A model generated the notes under the pieces. It was not told where the DNA came from and ran no database searches. It saw nothing but the letters and a program-made list of their open reading frames with translations. A stretch of DNA of 64,000 nucleotides from Cryptomeria japonica (taxonomy: Eukaryota > Streptophyta > Pinopsida > Cupressales > Cupressaceae): contig NC_081407.1 in NCBI RefSeq assembly GCF_030272615.1, positions 148,675,744 through 148,739,743 on the forward strand, read 5' to 3'. Positions 48,857 through 60,677 of the stretch are shown one piece after another; the first letter of the stretch is position 1, and the number at the start of each line of letters is the position of its first letter. The translations under genes were made by a program, and so were the position numbers.

Positions 48857-49948
48857 TGTAATATCAAAAATATTATCCTTTGTAGTTAATGTGAAAAATG
48901 GCACTTTTCCTCCATGTCATTGGAGGTCAGGATCCGCCATCATGTCCTTTTTCTCACTCAAACCATCCATGTCATCTTTGGTCGAAGCATTACCAACTCT
49001 GCCAACCTGTCACCTTCGGGGACACTCTGTGCGACATGCTAGCATCCCACGAATTTGATAGTCTATAGGTGGTCGTTTGAGCGTCACACCTGCATCCGGA
49101 AGGAATGGTAACACCTTTGCATGCACCCATCGTTGTTCAAATTCCTTCCTGGGCCTTTATCTTTCACTTTGGAGGCATTTTGAAGGGATTCTTTGTAAGT
49201 TTGGCAATCTTCTTGCAGGTTGAGCTCTTGGAGACCATTTTGCACAGCATACTATCAACACTACAATTGTTGCAATATTGCCGAGCATTCCCAAGCACAC
49301 CATTCCAAGCACTTCCAAGGATTTCAATCTCCGTTTGTGATAGGGGAGTTATCTTAATCCTCTCTCTTGCATATTTATCAACTTTATTTCCAATTTCACA
49401 TTACATTGTTATTCTCTTTATCATTTATCTTTCTTGTGGCTTTCTTGGGTTATCCGTGGAGGTGGAAACACCAATATGGGGTCTGACTTAGGCAGACTCC
49501 AAAACACAACCCCCAACATTTTCCTTTCTTGCATGTGTGTAGATACACTGTTGTGAAGAGGAGATTAACTTGTAGGAGGCTTCATAGCATGGACCCTTTG
49601 TTTGTCTATTTCTTTCCCTTTTCTCCTTTCATTCTATTTGGGTTATTTTGCATATTGTGTTTACTAGTTTAGTTTTGTTGTTTTTTGTACTCTTACTGCA
49701 TCATAATCACACTTAGAGCTTTTTGTACAAACTCTATACCTCGTCCATACAGAACGATGGCGTGAGATCCGCGGTCTCATCCAGAGGCTCTGCAGAGTCA
49801 ACCAACGACGCTTCTTAGGTGTCTAGCACCTCTTACATAAATCTATCATCCCCTGGCTCATCTTAGTGCCAATTCACAGAGGTAAATGGAAGGACAATTT
49901 GTCCTCAAGGATCCATCATCTTTGAGGTGGCAAATTCCCTCCATTACA
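48857..49948 (+). repeat. 5' LTR of the non-autonomous element
   Basis: Starts TGTAATATCAAAAATATTATCC, ends CCTCCATTACA. Open frames at 48,837-49,058 and 49,105-49,491 are LTR sequence, repeated at 55,518-56,255, not genes. Confidence 0.93.
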
Positions 49949-49951
49949 TTT

Positions 49952-49971
49952 TGATGAACCTGACGTGAATC
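49952..49971 (+). other. Primer-binding site of the non-autonomous element
   Basis: TGATGAACCTGACGTGAATC starts three bases after the LTR and differs from the Tat site (21,876) at two of 20 positions. Confidence 0.75.
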
Positions 49972-50194
49972 AGGATTATCTCTGCATTACTTGCTTTCTA
50001 CTTCATCTAAGTGCATTTAGTCTTTTAAATTTTCAAAGGCTAAAAAAAATCTGAAAAAAATCTATAAAAAAATTTAAAAAGTAAAAAAAAGGAGAAAAAA
50101 ACCAAAAATAAAACTTGCATTCGCATCTAGTTTAAATTTTTGCATTTTTTGTTTATCATTTAAAACCAACTTTATCATCTGGTTTCCCTGTAGC

Positions 50195-51720
50195 GTGGTC
50201 CCAAATATCATGTGGCTTGTCTATGAGCTTTATGACTTAGACTACAACAAGAGGCATAGTCAGGAGGTCGTCCAGGCAGGTTTTCCCCCTAATCACTATA
50301 GTCCTCCTCTACCCAGCACCATGTTGGGTGAGCAGTCATTTGATCCCAATGATTTCTTCACCTCTCACAGTTTGAAATCTATTCTGACTGGGGGGCCTTC
50401 TCCTTCTAATTAACAACCTAACTCTCTAGGAGTTCTACCTCATCTTCCCTTCCTGTGGTCGATCACGATTCTGCGGTCACTTTAGACTTTGAGAAGATCA
50501 ATATGTTAGAGCAGAATCTGAGAGACTTTGAGGGTTTCTTAAACAAAGAGAATGTCCTCCCCTAGACTGGGAATGTCAGGAGTACCTTGAGAGATATGTT
50601 AATCTCCGACAAGAGAGGCCTAGAGATGTTGAGGGCTTTGTCCATGATTGTTAAAATCCATGTGCCCTTAGCGGATGCTCCCACTGTGGATAATCAATAT
50701 AATCCTTTTAGTTCCCAGGTTAGTGTTAGCATTCCAGGCCTGGGTGCGCACATGGTAGACTCCACCATACCTAGTGTCAGTGCTTCACTCACTCCCTTGG
50801 GCTACACAGACATGGCTAGTAGTTTGACCTTTGTTGATGCCCAAGTTTCAGTAATCAATGCTAGCACCACATCTACCAGTAGCACTGGTCCGTCTGGAGG
50901 TTCCGATGGAGGTGGCAACCGATTTGGCCCACCTCCACCTCCTTCACCTTCTAATAACATCCTGAATAAAATCTTACAGAACATGGGGCAGTTGTAGTTG
51001 CAGCTGACGAACTTAGCCTCTGCCTCTAGTAAATCATATGTGCCTGCCTATTACAGGAAGAGTCCCATTGACATTACCATCCTGAATAATATCCTTCCAA
51101 CTGCTGCTAAACCTTGAAGTTCGATAGGTCCAATGGTGATGGGGACCCAAATGTGCATATAGATTCCTTCATGACCATGTGTAGTGACTACCATAGTCTA
51201 GATTTCGTGTTGCTAAAATTGTTCTCATGTTCCCTCAAGGGGATATCGTTAGAATGGTATAGCTCCTTACCCGACCAACCTATTTGTACCTTTGATCAAC
51301 TTATGGATATTTTCTTGAAATGGTTTCAGGCAAACATTGGTAACAAGGGCACTATCGCTGACCTTGTTCATTGTAAACAGAAGCCCAATGAAAAGATCAC
51401 TGATTTTATTTTGAGATATCAAGCTATCTCAACCAAGATCCCCTTTGCCCTGTCAGATAATGATCTGCAGAGGATGTTTATTGGCAATCTGCAGTTGACA
51501 TTGAGGGAGAAACTATCTCTCAATCGATATCAGAACTTCGCTAACATGTGCTCTGCTCTAACTGATTACTAGAATACTGTGTCGCAGTTCAGAGATACTT
51601 CTTCGAACCCTCGCAGTGGGTCATTTGCAGGCACGACCACAGATAGGTCCCAAAATAATAAGGTTGTCGCTAATGTTGTGGGTATTCCTCTGATGGCTGT
51701 TGCACAAGCACCGTAACAAA
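50195..51720 (+). pseudogene. gag: gag of the non-autonomous element
   Basis: An N-terminal part with a Gly/Pro-rich stretch (GGGNRFGPPPPPSP, about 50,910-50,951) leads, after a stop at 50,995 and a frame change near 51,114, to a gag capsid domain (51,114-51,572): FDRSNGDGDPNVHIDSF, ISLEWYSSLP, FDQLMDIFLKWFQ and KQKPNEKITDFILRYQ, the same order as in the Tat gag. Further stops lie upstream (50,411 onwards). The predicted product is the RNA-packaging capsid. Confidence 0.8.
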
Positions 51721-52720
51721 ATAGAGTCTTCACTAAGTTGAATGACTCCTACTTGAGCATAATGCAGCAGTTGTTGAAAGACAACCTTATTGCCCTTCTA
51801 GAAATAAAATTGTTGTATGATAGTCAGCCTTATCAACGGTTGTATGATGGTTCAAATTTTTGTCATTATCATCGTGTGCCTGGTCACGACAGTGATCGAT
51901 ATTATCATCTTTGACATTTTTTCCAAGACCACATCGACAGTGGTGCAATCAAGTTGGATGCACAAAAGCACAAATCAAACAAGTCTGTTGAGAAAACCAA
52001 CAATGACTTGCAAATTTATACCGATCCCTTCCCTCTGCATTCGGAAAATTTTATCTATGCATAAAATCCTTTTTCGGATGATGGTCCATATGTGAGGATG
52101 GTCACCATCATCCCCATTAGTTCACCTCCAACCCAAAAGGGGAAGGTATCTGATCTGTCCTTGTCATTTACCCTTCTGGATGTCCCGTATTGCAGAGAGC
52201 CTGCTCCTCTTTATGTCCCTGCCAAGATGAACGGTTAGACTGTCACAGGTGTGATGGTTGACCCATCTAGTAGAGTCGATGTTATCACAAAGGAGACTCT
52301 CTTTGTGAACAACTGGCATAGACCGGTGTATGATGAGTGTCATGCAACTTTGAGGATGCATGATGGGTTCTCTATCCGCCCCTTGGGCAATATCACCTTG
52401 ATGGTCCTCGTAGGACCTAAGGCGGTGTCCTCTGTGTTCCTCATCATTCCCGAATCAGACCTCTTTTAAGTTAAGCTTGGAATTCCTTAGCTGACTGCTA
52501 TGGAAGCAGTCCCCTTAGTGGTGTACAAATGTCTCAAGTTTCCCCATGAGGGCATAGTGCATGTCATCCAGGATATTGGATACCGACCCTTGATTACCCG
52601 TGGGGATTTTTCATTGGACCACTTTTGGCCTGCTCTGGTGGGGCCCATGCTTCCCCGCGGTGATTTAATGTACCACACTTATTATCAGTATAAAATAGGG
52701 GTCAACCCCTACATCTGTGC
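51721..52720 (+). pseudogene. Zinc-knuckle and protease-like region
   Basis: A knuckle relic FCHYHRVPGHDSDRYYH (about 51,854-51,910) has Tyr in place of the last Cys. A retroviral-type aspartic protease fold follows: VTGVMVDPSSRVDVITKETL (about 52,241-52,300) with Asp kept but the usual D-S/T-G altered, and, about 200 bases on, LGIP and LTAMEAVPLVVYKCLKFPHEG, which parallel LLGRPWIHAMQAV...PHNG in the Tat protease. Several stops. Function by family: polyprotein processing. Confidence 0.7.
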
Positions 52721-54185
52721 AACCTAGTGTTTCGTTGCCACCTCTTGCATCGACCTCTCCTCCATCGATTTCGGTCTTGGAGCGAGTAGTGCCTCATGTC
52801 TCCTCATTGTTGGGGGCCGAGACTAATCCTGCTCCCTCAAATAAACCTTTGTGTCTGCTTAGGATTGCACAGTCTCCAACGGTGTCTGTGGTTCCTATGA
52901 CTGCGCCCAACACAACCAAGGGAAAGGCACCCGTGCTATTAGAGTTCGCGGCCCACCCTCCCTTCGAGCTCCTGATCATGGGTGATATCCCTTAGTCCTC
53001 TCTTTATGAGAAAGGGAAGTACTCTTCTCGTGTTCCTTCATCATAGCCTGTGTCGGTGCCCTCTGTTCCTCTGGCCGCTCCTCGAATGGAATGAGGTTAG
53101 GCACCCGTTGTTGTGGATGTGGTGCCTCTCCAAGATGCACCTCCTGTTTCATTGGTTGGGCCTTCTCCCGTCATTGACACAATTCCAGAGGCCTCTCATA
53201 TGGAACATGATGCTCCTAAATCCTCTTCGGATTTGGTTGGTGGTCCTCACCTCCATCGGAATCGACATGCACATGAGCGTAAACGCTTTTGACAAGTCCA
53301 AGCTCGAGAGCACGACACTGCCTTACAGTTCTCTAGTGTTGATCTAACACCCAACACTGTTGTTTTGGAGCCTATTCCCTCAGTTGCTCCTGTCTCTGCA
53401 CCTATTTTAGTCTCTCTCCCTGCTGCTTCAAGAAAATTTGATCAACCTCCCTTTAAATGGGTGCAGGTTTTCATTATTGCTTCTTTGGAGTTGCCTCTTA
53501 TCACTTCTTTGCCGGACATGCCTCCCTTGTCCTGACCCCTTAACATGGCACATACGCAGGCGGTGCCTAGTGCAACTTTTCTACCCTGTCTGCTTCGCCA
53601 CCACTCCAGGATCTGAGTTTTCTTGGGGTCCTTTAGCCTGCTATGATTGATAGGAGGCATGCCACTCCTATCCCATGTAAACACAAGTTTGAGCAGGGCC
53701 CTATTCCAGAGTTCCGATGGTGCAAGTCTTCATAGGTATGTTCTTCATCCCCTCCTTTGCCTATCTCAGTGCCTGTTGCTTTGCCTATTTCTGTTTGCAT
53801 GATCGAGAAGGCTCCACCTTCTATTGAGTTTGTCACTTCACCTCTCCTAGAGGCTGACAATCTTGTTCTTGTTTCATCTTCTCCAAGTGAGTCACTTGCT
53901 TCCTCCATGGAGGCCTGGATGTTCGGCTCCTTGGAGGACATCTTGACCTTATCTATGATCGTCACATAATCATTGACCCTCACCTCCTTGATGCCTGTAG
54001 ATGAAGACATCATTGTTGCTTCGTCTCTTTCTCTTACTGCTGGTGAGGTGCTCGATGTAGCCCTTGCGATAGTCCCTCTCCGAGCTCGTCCCCCTTCTCC
54101 CTATGACCTAGATTGGGAGGACGAGGCTCTTGTTGAGGACGATGATCTCCTGCAGTACGATCCCCTCCTAAGGGCTGATTGTTAG
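52721..54185 (+). pseudogene. Pro/Ser/Val-rich region replacing pol
   Basis: Three overlapping frames hold low-complexity Pro/Ser/Val/Ala-rich sequence (for example SVPSVPLAAPRME-like and SSSPSESLASS stretches) ending with an acidic segment (DLDWEDEALVEDDDLL, about 54,106-54,153). No polymerase, RNase H or integrase motif was found. It could be a linker or tail fused to gag-protease. Not recognised. Confidence 0.5.
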
Positions 54186-55615
54186 GACTTTTATCTTTCA
54201 TCTACATCTTCTTGCATGTGTGTGTGATTGTGTTCCCCTGTGCTTGCTTTATCTATTTGTTCCCTCCCAGAGGACCCAAGTCACTTTGTAGGTACTTGGA
54301 TATGAGTGGTTGATTGTTTTTATCTGTTGTGCTCTCCTAAAGGACCCAAGTTACTCCATAGGTGCTCGGATACATGGGATTTTCTTTTGTACACGTTCCT
54401 CTATAATTTGTTCACCTCTTTCTTCTATTTGTGGTATCTTGCTTTTTGACATTCAGGAATGATGCAAAGCGTTGGGGGCATTCTTTTCCTTCTTTCATGT
54501 TGACCCAAATTTTTATTTTTCTCTTTTTCTTCATGTGCTCTTCTTCAGACCCGATAAATTTGGCACTATGACAATGCACCCATCTCGCAGTGATACTATA
54601 TATCTTTTTGACATTGCTATGGGTTCTGATGCCAAACTATCGGATCCCCCTGTCCTCTTGCATTGCATCTTTTGATGTTGTGGACAGTTATGTGTCACTA
54701 TCTATTGGTGGCATTCCACGAAAACATCTCATTATGTTGATGTGCCACAACTCCTCTTCTCCTTAGGATGAGATGCCTTCCACACATATCATTCTAAGGG
54801 GGGGGCATCATATCTGCATTTTATCTTTTAGCTCTTGTGTCAATTTCCTTTGCCAAGTTGATTTTTCATGTTTTCCCAGGTGGGGACCAAACCACAATCT
54901 TTTTCTTTTCCAATATCGCCTAGGTGGGGGCAAAGCCACTTGATCTTTTCCAAAGATTGCCTACATGGGGACCAAACCATTCTTGATCTATATCTCTCTT
55001 GTTTTCCTTGGTAGGGGCCAATCTACTACTTACCAAATCTATCTGCCCTATCGCATGGCTATCTAGCGTATCGCTACCCATGTCGACAAAATCTACCTTT
55101 ATCTACCCTATCGCATGGCTATCTAGCATGTCGCTATTCATGTTGACAAAATTTATCTTTATGTGCCCAATCACATGGCTATCTAGTGTGTCGCTACCCA
55201 TGCCAACAAAATCTATCTCATCGCCCTATCGTATGGTTATCCATACCGACATATCATCTCTCCCTATCATATGGCCATCTAGCATAGCACATCTTGCTAT
55301 CCATATCGATGTATCTTATACCAATGGCGACTTATTATCTCATATCTTTTTGTAGCCAGGGGCTTCCTCCAGAGCGAGGTTTATTTTTGTTATGCTATCT
55401 TATCTATTTCTTTATCTTACCGTCCATTACGCTAGTCTGCAACTAGTGTGTTTGAGATGTACCAAATAGCAACATCTATACCAAATCTCAACATCATCTC
55501 GTTGTGGGCAACCTCGTTTGATCAACAAAAATCTGCCTCCCTATCGCAACTTTTCTTTCTCTACTTTAGCTTCGCATCCCTTGGAAAAGGCATGTTCGCT
55601 AAAGTGGGGGCAAAA
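54186..55615 (+). other. 3' non-coding part of the non-autonomous element
   Basis: Contains two copies of a unit with GAGGACCCAAGT/AAGGACCCAAGT (54,273 and 54,338) and several GGTGGGGACCAAACCA-type units (54,880-55,020, about 50 bp apart). The 60-bp repeat is listed separately. AAAGTGGGGGCAAAA at 55,601-55,615 is the polypurine tract. Confidence 0.75.
55021..55260 (+). repeat. 60-bp minisatellite
   Basis: CGCATGGCTATCTAG recurs at 55,052, 55,112 and 55,172 (as CACATGGCTATCTAG), exactly 60 bp apart, within a unit that also contains TCGCTACCCATG and ACAAAATCTA. A fourth, degraded copy follows after 55,220. Confidence 0.9.
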
Positions 55616-56749
55616 TGTAGTATCAAAAATATTATCCTTTGTAATTAATGTGACAAATGGTGCTTTTCCTCCATGTCATCGGAGGTCAGGATCCGCCATC
55701 ATGTCCTTTTGCCCACTCAAACCATCCATGTCAGCTCTAGCCGAAGCATTACCAACTCTGCCAACTTGTCACCTTCGGGGACACAAGCGCGACGCAGAGA
55801 CGTCTGTGCAACGAGCTAGCGTCCTGCAAATCTGGCAGTCTGTAGGTGGCCGTTTGAGCATTACGCCTGCACCCGAAAGGAATCGTAATGCCTCTACATG
55901 CGCCCACCGATGTTTGAATTCCTTCCCGGGCCTTTATCTTTCACTTTGGAGGCATTTTGAAGGGATTCTTTGGCAAGTTTGGCAATCTTCGTACAGGTTG
56001 AGCTCTTGGAGACCATTTTGGACAACATACTATCAACCCCACCATTGTTGCAGCATTACCGAGCATTCCCAAGCACACCATTCAACACTTCCAAGTATTC
56101 CAATCTTTGTTCGTGATAGGGGAGTTATCTTAATCCTCTCTCTTGCATATTTATCAACTTTATTTCCAATTTCACGTTACATTGTTATTCTCTTTATCAT
56201 TTATCTTTCCCGTGGCTTTCTTGGGTTGTTCGTGGAGGTGGAAACACCAAAATAGGGGACTAACTTAGGCAGGCTCCAAAACACAACCCCCAACATTTTC
56301 CTTTCTTGCACGTGTGTGTAGGTACATTGTTGTGAAGAGGAGATTAGCTTGTGAGAGGATTCATAGCGTGGACCCTTTGTTTTTCTATTTCTTTCCCTTT
56401 TCTCCTTCCTTTCTATTTTGGTTATTTCGTGTATCGTGTTTACTAGTTTAGTTTCGTTGTTTTCTGTACTCTTGCTGCATCATAATCACACTTAGAGCTT
56501 TATGTACGAACTTTGTACCTCATATGTACAGGACGATTATGCGCCACGCTGGTGTCCCAGATCCGCGCACTCATCCAGAGGACAAAGGCTCTGCAAAGTC
56601 ATCCAAAGATGCTTCTTGGGTGTCTGGCACCTCTTACATAAATCTATCATCCCCTGGCTCATCTTAGCGCCAGTTCGCAGAGGTAATTGGAAGGACAATT
56701 TGTCCTCAAGGATCCATCATCCTTGAGGTGGAAAATTCCCTCCATTACA
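55616..56749 (+). repeat. 3' LTR of the non-autonomous element
   Basis: Starts TGTAGTATCAAAAATATTATCC after the polypurine tract and ends CCTCCATTACA. About 42 bp longer than the 5' copy because of an indel near 55,795. Confidence 0.93.
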
Positions 56750-57008
56750 GTAATCAACATCATAAATAGGAAAAACAAAAATATATCTCTTTAATCAAAG
56801 TAAAATACCTAAGATACAAAGCAAGCTAAACCCCTAGATCACTAAATATAAGAGAATGAAGGAGAGAATAAAAAATAAAGCTAGGTTAGTGAATTTGTAA
56901 GAAATGCAAATGAAGAGGAAGGTGGAATACGAAGAGACACCACTCCACTCACCATTATTAAGCCTATATAAGCTTAATAAACCAATGCAAATAAAAAAAC
57001 CTACAACA

Positions 57009-59089
57009 TGAAACACTATTAGGGTAAGAAAATAATAATGTCAAAAGGTGTATGAGGAACCTTGAAAGTAGAAGGGGTAATGACCATATAGTTGAATATT
57101 TAATAAGGAGAGGGGAAGACATAATATGCAAATAAGTAGGAGTAATTTTAGCCCTGATATTTTGAAGATTATTTGAACTAACTAGTGTACCAAGGAACAA
57201 ATTATGTAAAGAATTATCACATGGGAATGTAGCATTAATAAACACTTGAAAAATAATTTGTGGAGTGACAAAAATCTCTTTCTTATCAACACATGAGGCA
57301 TGATCACAATCCTCCTCATGATGATAAGCATCATTTTTCAAAGGATCATTACAATTTTCATCATGAGAATTAGGATACTTAAAACCAACAAGATTATCTT
57401 GATTACTTGAATGAGATGCTAGATTAGGATTGAGATGATGACTTCTTCTCAAAGTTATAGGATGATATTAATGAATCTTTGGAAAAACATAATACGCAAA
57501 CCTTTAAAGAATGAGAAAAATTGATCATAAATGAAGGCTATATTATATCTCAATTTTTTTAAAAAGTTTTAGTTTCAAAGAATAAATTAGAAATTATAAA
57601 CATACCTATGTCAAAATCTTAAAGAGTGTAAATTTTTTCAAGTTTGATGCAATGAAAAGGAATAAAATAATCCTTTTCAAATATCCTATCTAGAATAATT
57701 AGAAAAATCAAATAAAATTGATCTAGGAGATTGAGTTGGGATAGTAAACTAAAATTAGACAAGCAGTTTCTTTTAAAATGATAAATAAGGGTTAGTATTG
57801 ATTAGCTCTAGGTGTGGCTTGATGGAATTTTCTTACAAATTGGCACTCAATAACCTAAAATAATACTTTTATACCAAATATAGCTTTGTATTGCTCTACA
57901 TTAAACTTTATTTTGATATGAGATGCAATCACAATGTAAAATCAATTTTAAAGTACAAAATTAAAATTTGGGCATGAAATCAACCCAAGCCACATGAAAT
58001 TGATCTAGTAAATATTAATCTAGGTGTGGCTCATAACCAAGAAACACATTTGAGGAAATTTTCAAATGAGAGTCACGTTCTCCTTAATCAAGGCATTAGG
58101 CAACTTGATTCAATTGGTTGTAAATAAAATTTATAGATAAAAAAATCAACCATACAACATGCCTATATATTGCTACATATGTAGCTATTGATTAAATGCT
58201 CTCTATTGGTGTATCTTGAATGCTCTCTAGATGATTCTTAATGTTCTTCAATGTGTTAAAATGTATTAGGATTTGTCCTTTTGTCCACCACCCTAAAATA
58301 TGATTTAAAATATTTTGTGATTAATTTGGTGGTCAACAATTAGTAGGGAGAAGAGGAAATTTGTGTGATCAAAAATTTTAAAATCTAAAATCTAAATGTT
58401 CTTAGGATGCTAGAAGTTGGAGTTAGTCAAGGCTCATATAATTTGCCAACTTTTACAAAAAAAACATGCCACTTATATTTTGGGCATGTGATAAAGTCTA
58501 ACCTAATCGAATTGAAATAGAAAATGTAAAATTTACAATTTTCATCATTATAAAAAATCTATTAAAAAATGTAACACATATTCTAAATATATTTATATAA
58601 TGAAAAAGTTAACGTATCTCATAAGGGCTAGCCACTTTACTAGTGAGAACTTTTTATTATTATTGATATGGTGAATGATCTAGTACCTAATAAAAAAAAT
58701 CGGGTTAAAGAGAAAATATATCTCATTTTCTTTAACTCTATGTAATTTTTAATTTTGATCACTTGTCATAGTATACAAGTGAAGAAACAACAAAATCAAA
58801 ACTTTAACCTCATACCTAAAATTGATGGTCAAATGTTCAAATTTATATATTTTTTAATCTTAAAATACAATAAAAAATTTAGAAAAAAAATACATCATAT
58901 GAAAGGGTTGATTCTGAAGACACTATCCTGTATAATTTGTGTATGTGTGTGTGTATATGTTGTAACACACTACACCTTAGTAGCCATTCATTATAGTCAT
59001 TGTCTTGTGTGTACAAAATGGTAAGAGGACAATTGAAAGGCTGCAAAATTGAGAGACAAGATTGCACTTTCAAATATTCTACGGCAACA
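57009..59089. other. AT-rich spacer
   Basis: A 162-codon minus-strand frame (56,964-57,452) begins with an Asn/Asp/His-rich stretch I do not recognise and runs into LTR sequence, so no gene is called. A short (GT)n occurs near 58,940. Nothing else was seen. Confidence 0.55.
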
Positions 59090-59945
59090 TAGTTATATAA
59101 GATGGTCCCTTTGTTGGTAGAAGCTTAGGTAATGGAAATAGGAAGGGGAAGAAATGAGTAGAGGTGGAGAAGATAAATAGAAATCAAACATGTAGAGGCA
59201 AGGAGGACATTACTAGAGTGGTAGAGGGCTTTATTATACATATATAAAGGGAGATGTCCAATTTGGACCTAAACGTTTGATTGCATTGATTGTGGAGTAT
59301 TGAAAAGGGAATGCCACATGTCAAGCTGAAAGAAGCCATGAAATCATTACTCCTAAGTCTAGGATAGTTTAATGGCCACAAGAACATGTTTGACTTTACA
59401 TAGATACCAATTGTGTATCAATGTTTTCTATTAGAATTAGGGCCTTCATGTTGCAAAAGAACATTATAAGTCACCAACCAAAACAAAACATTGTATGATA
59501 GACTATTTGAATGACTTCCATGATCTCATAAAATTATAATTGAGAGAATGTTCCTAACTCCTCAATATTTGAATGTACGAAAATGAAGCCAATAATATGC
59601 AAGCATATGTGCTCATTATGGAAGGCCCATGTAATTTGCCCTCAATAATATGACTATATCTTACAAGATCTATCTTTAGTATAGATGCTTATAATTAAGC
59701 AGGAGTCTTTATAAATTTCCTGATCGTTTGGTGAATCGTGTATTAAAGTGGAGATTTTGTGCATATTCTGCGAACATAAAAAATTCCCTTCATGCCAAAC
59801 TGAACTGATAAAAATGAAAAGGTGGAAGTACTGGAAAGTACCGTCACAAGTTATGGGTCCCGGCAAGTGGATTCGAACTCGTGTTGATAAATTAGGAATC
59901 TTATATAATTACCAACATAGTGGCGACGTTCGACCAATCTTTTAT
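59090..59945 (-). repeat. Interspersed repeat B with tRNA-like promoter, copy 2
   Basis: Aligns with 4,719-5,525. The minus strand carries GAGTTCGAATCC (plus-strand 59,869-59,880), an exact-looking RNA polymerase III box B, and GTTGGTAAT about 30 bases upstream. Both copies also share a small inverted repeat around AGTAC...GTACC just inside (59,827-59,843). Confidence 0.6.
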
Positions 59946-60212
59946 AATTAGTAATACATTTTAATAGAGAAAACTAATTACGTCAAGACTAAATTAGTGA
60001 AATGAACTAATTTCATAAATTTTAATGACGCCAAAAATAGGGTGACATCATACTTTAAAGGGTTACCGTTTTCCTTATAAAGTAACCTATGCATATATTT
60101 GTTTGCTGATATGGAATATGGATGTTTATTAGTTAAATGTGTTTTGTTGTATTATGGAGGATGGTTTTGACAAAGTGAGGCAATTATGATAAAAAAAATT
60201 AATATTTTGTAG
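59946..60212. other. Spacer, nothing recognised
   Basis: Short AT-rich stretch without a supported feature. Confidence 0.6.
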
Positions 60213-60677
60213 TAGGGGAAAGGATCTAGTAGTTGAGCATGTATCAATTGTTGTGAGGGTTGTTGATACCTTTTGTTTCAAAAATTGAACAAATAAAACC
60301 TATTGTTTGAAACAAAAAATATCAATTTTTGTTAGGAAATTTACCAACAGTTGTTAGGAAATATACCAATAGTTGTTAAGAAATGTACTAATATTGTAAA
60401 AAGTAACCAATCAGGTGATGCCATGTCAGCTGCACAACTATTGGGGTCTCTTTTGCACGCCTATTGGTCTCACTTTTTTTTGGGGCTGTTTTGGACACCT
60501 TGGCAAAAAGCATGCTGATGTGGCATCATATTTGATGATCTAGCTCTGAAACCTTAGTTATAAGCAGGGGACTTGCCAAGTAAGCTGCTGTAAAAAAATC
60601 GAAGTGATTTGAAATTTCCAATTAGGATTTTGAGAAGCGCGAAGTTAGGGTGCACAACTACTGGGTCCTTTCCCCTA
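60213..60677. mobile_element. 461-bp MITE with TA duplication
   Basis: GGGGAAAGGATCTAGTAGTT at 60,215 and, inverted, GGGGAAAGGACCCAGTAGTT ending at 60,675 form TIRs of about 27 bp (about 23 agree), flanked by TA (60,213-60,214 and 60,676-60,677). Inside are three copies of a GTTAGGAAATATACCAATA unit (60,330-60,395). No coding capacity. Confidence 0.75.

Larger units (their letters stand above)
48852..56754 (+). mobile_element. 7.9 kb gypsy-like element lacking polymerase and integrase
   Basis: LTRs at 48,857-49,948 (1,092 bp) and 55,616-56,749 (1,134 bp; the difference is mainly a block near 55,795). Flanking 5-mers are GTACT and GTAAT, a target duplication with one change. Inside are a primer site like that of the 19 kb Tat element, a gag domain, a zinc-knuckle relic, a protease-like domain, a Pro/Ser/Val-rich region, short minisatellites and a polypurine tract. 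No reverse transcriptase, RNase H or integrase motif is visible in any frame. It is best read as a non-autonomous element that depended on a Tat-type partner. Confidence 0.85.
48789..57008 (-). mobile_element. Copia 5' LTR, minus strand, split by a gypsy-like element
   Basis: Plus-strand pieces 48,789-48,856 (starting TGTTGGAGTTTGCAG) and 56,755-57,008 (ending CCTACAACA) give an LTR of about 322 bp with TGTTG/CAACA ends once the inserted element is removed. The minus strand of the second piece has a GCTTATATAGGC TATA-like box at about 56,966-56,977. The adjacent primer site supports the call. The rest of the copia element is not recognisable. Confidence 0.65.

Noticed and set aside
49105-56255. 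Two similar open frames near 49.1-49.5 and 55.5-56.3 kb that could be a duplicated gene
   Set aside because: They are the two LTRs of one element; the similarity comes from the LTR pair.
56964-57452. 162-codon minus-strand frame with an Asn/Asp/His-rich start
   Set aside because: It runs into the copia LTR and has no recognisable domain; kept as background until homologues are found.
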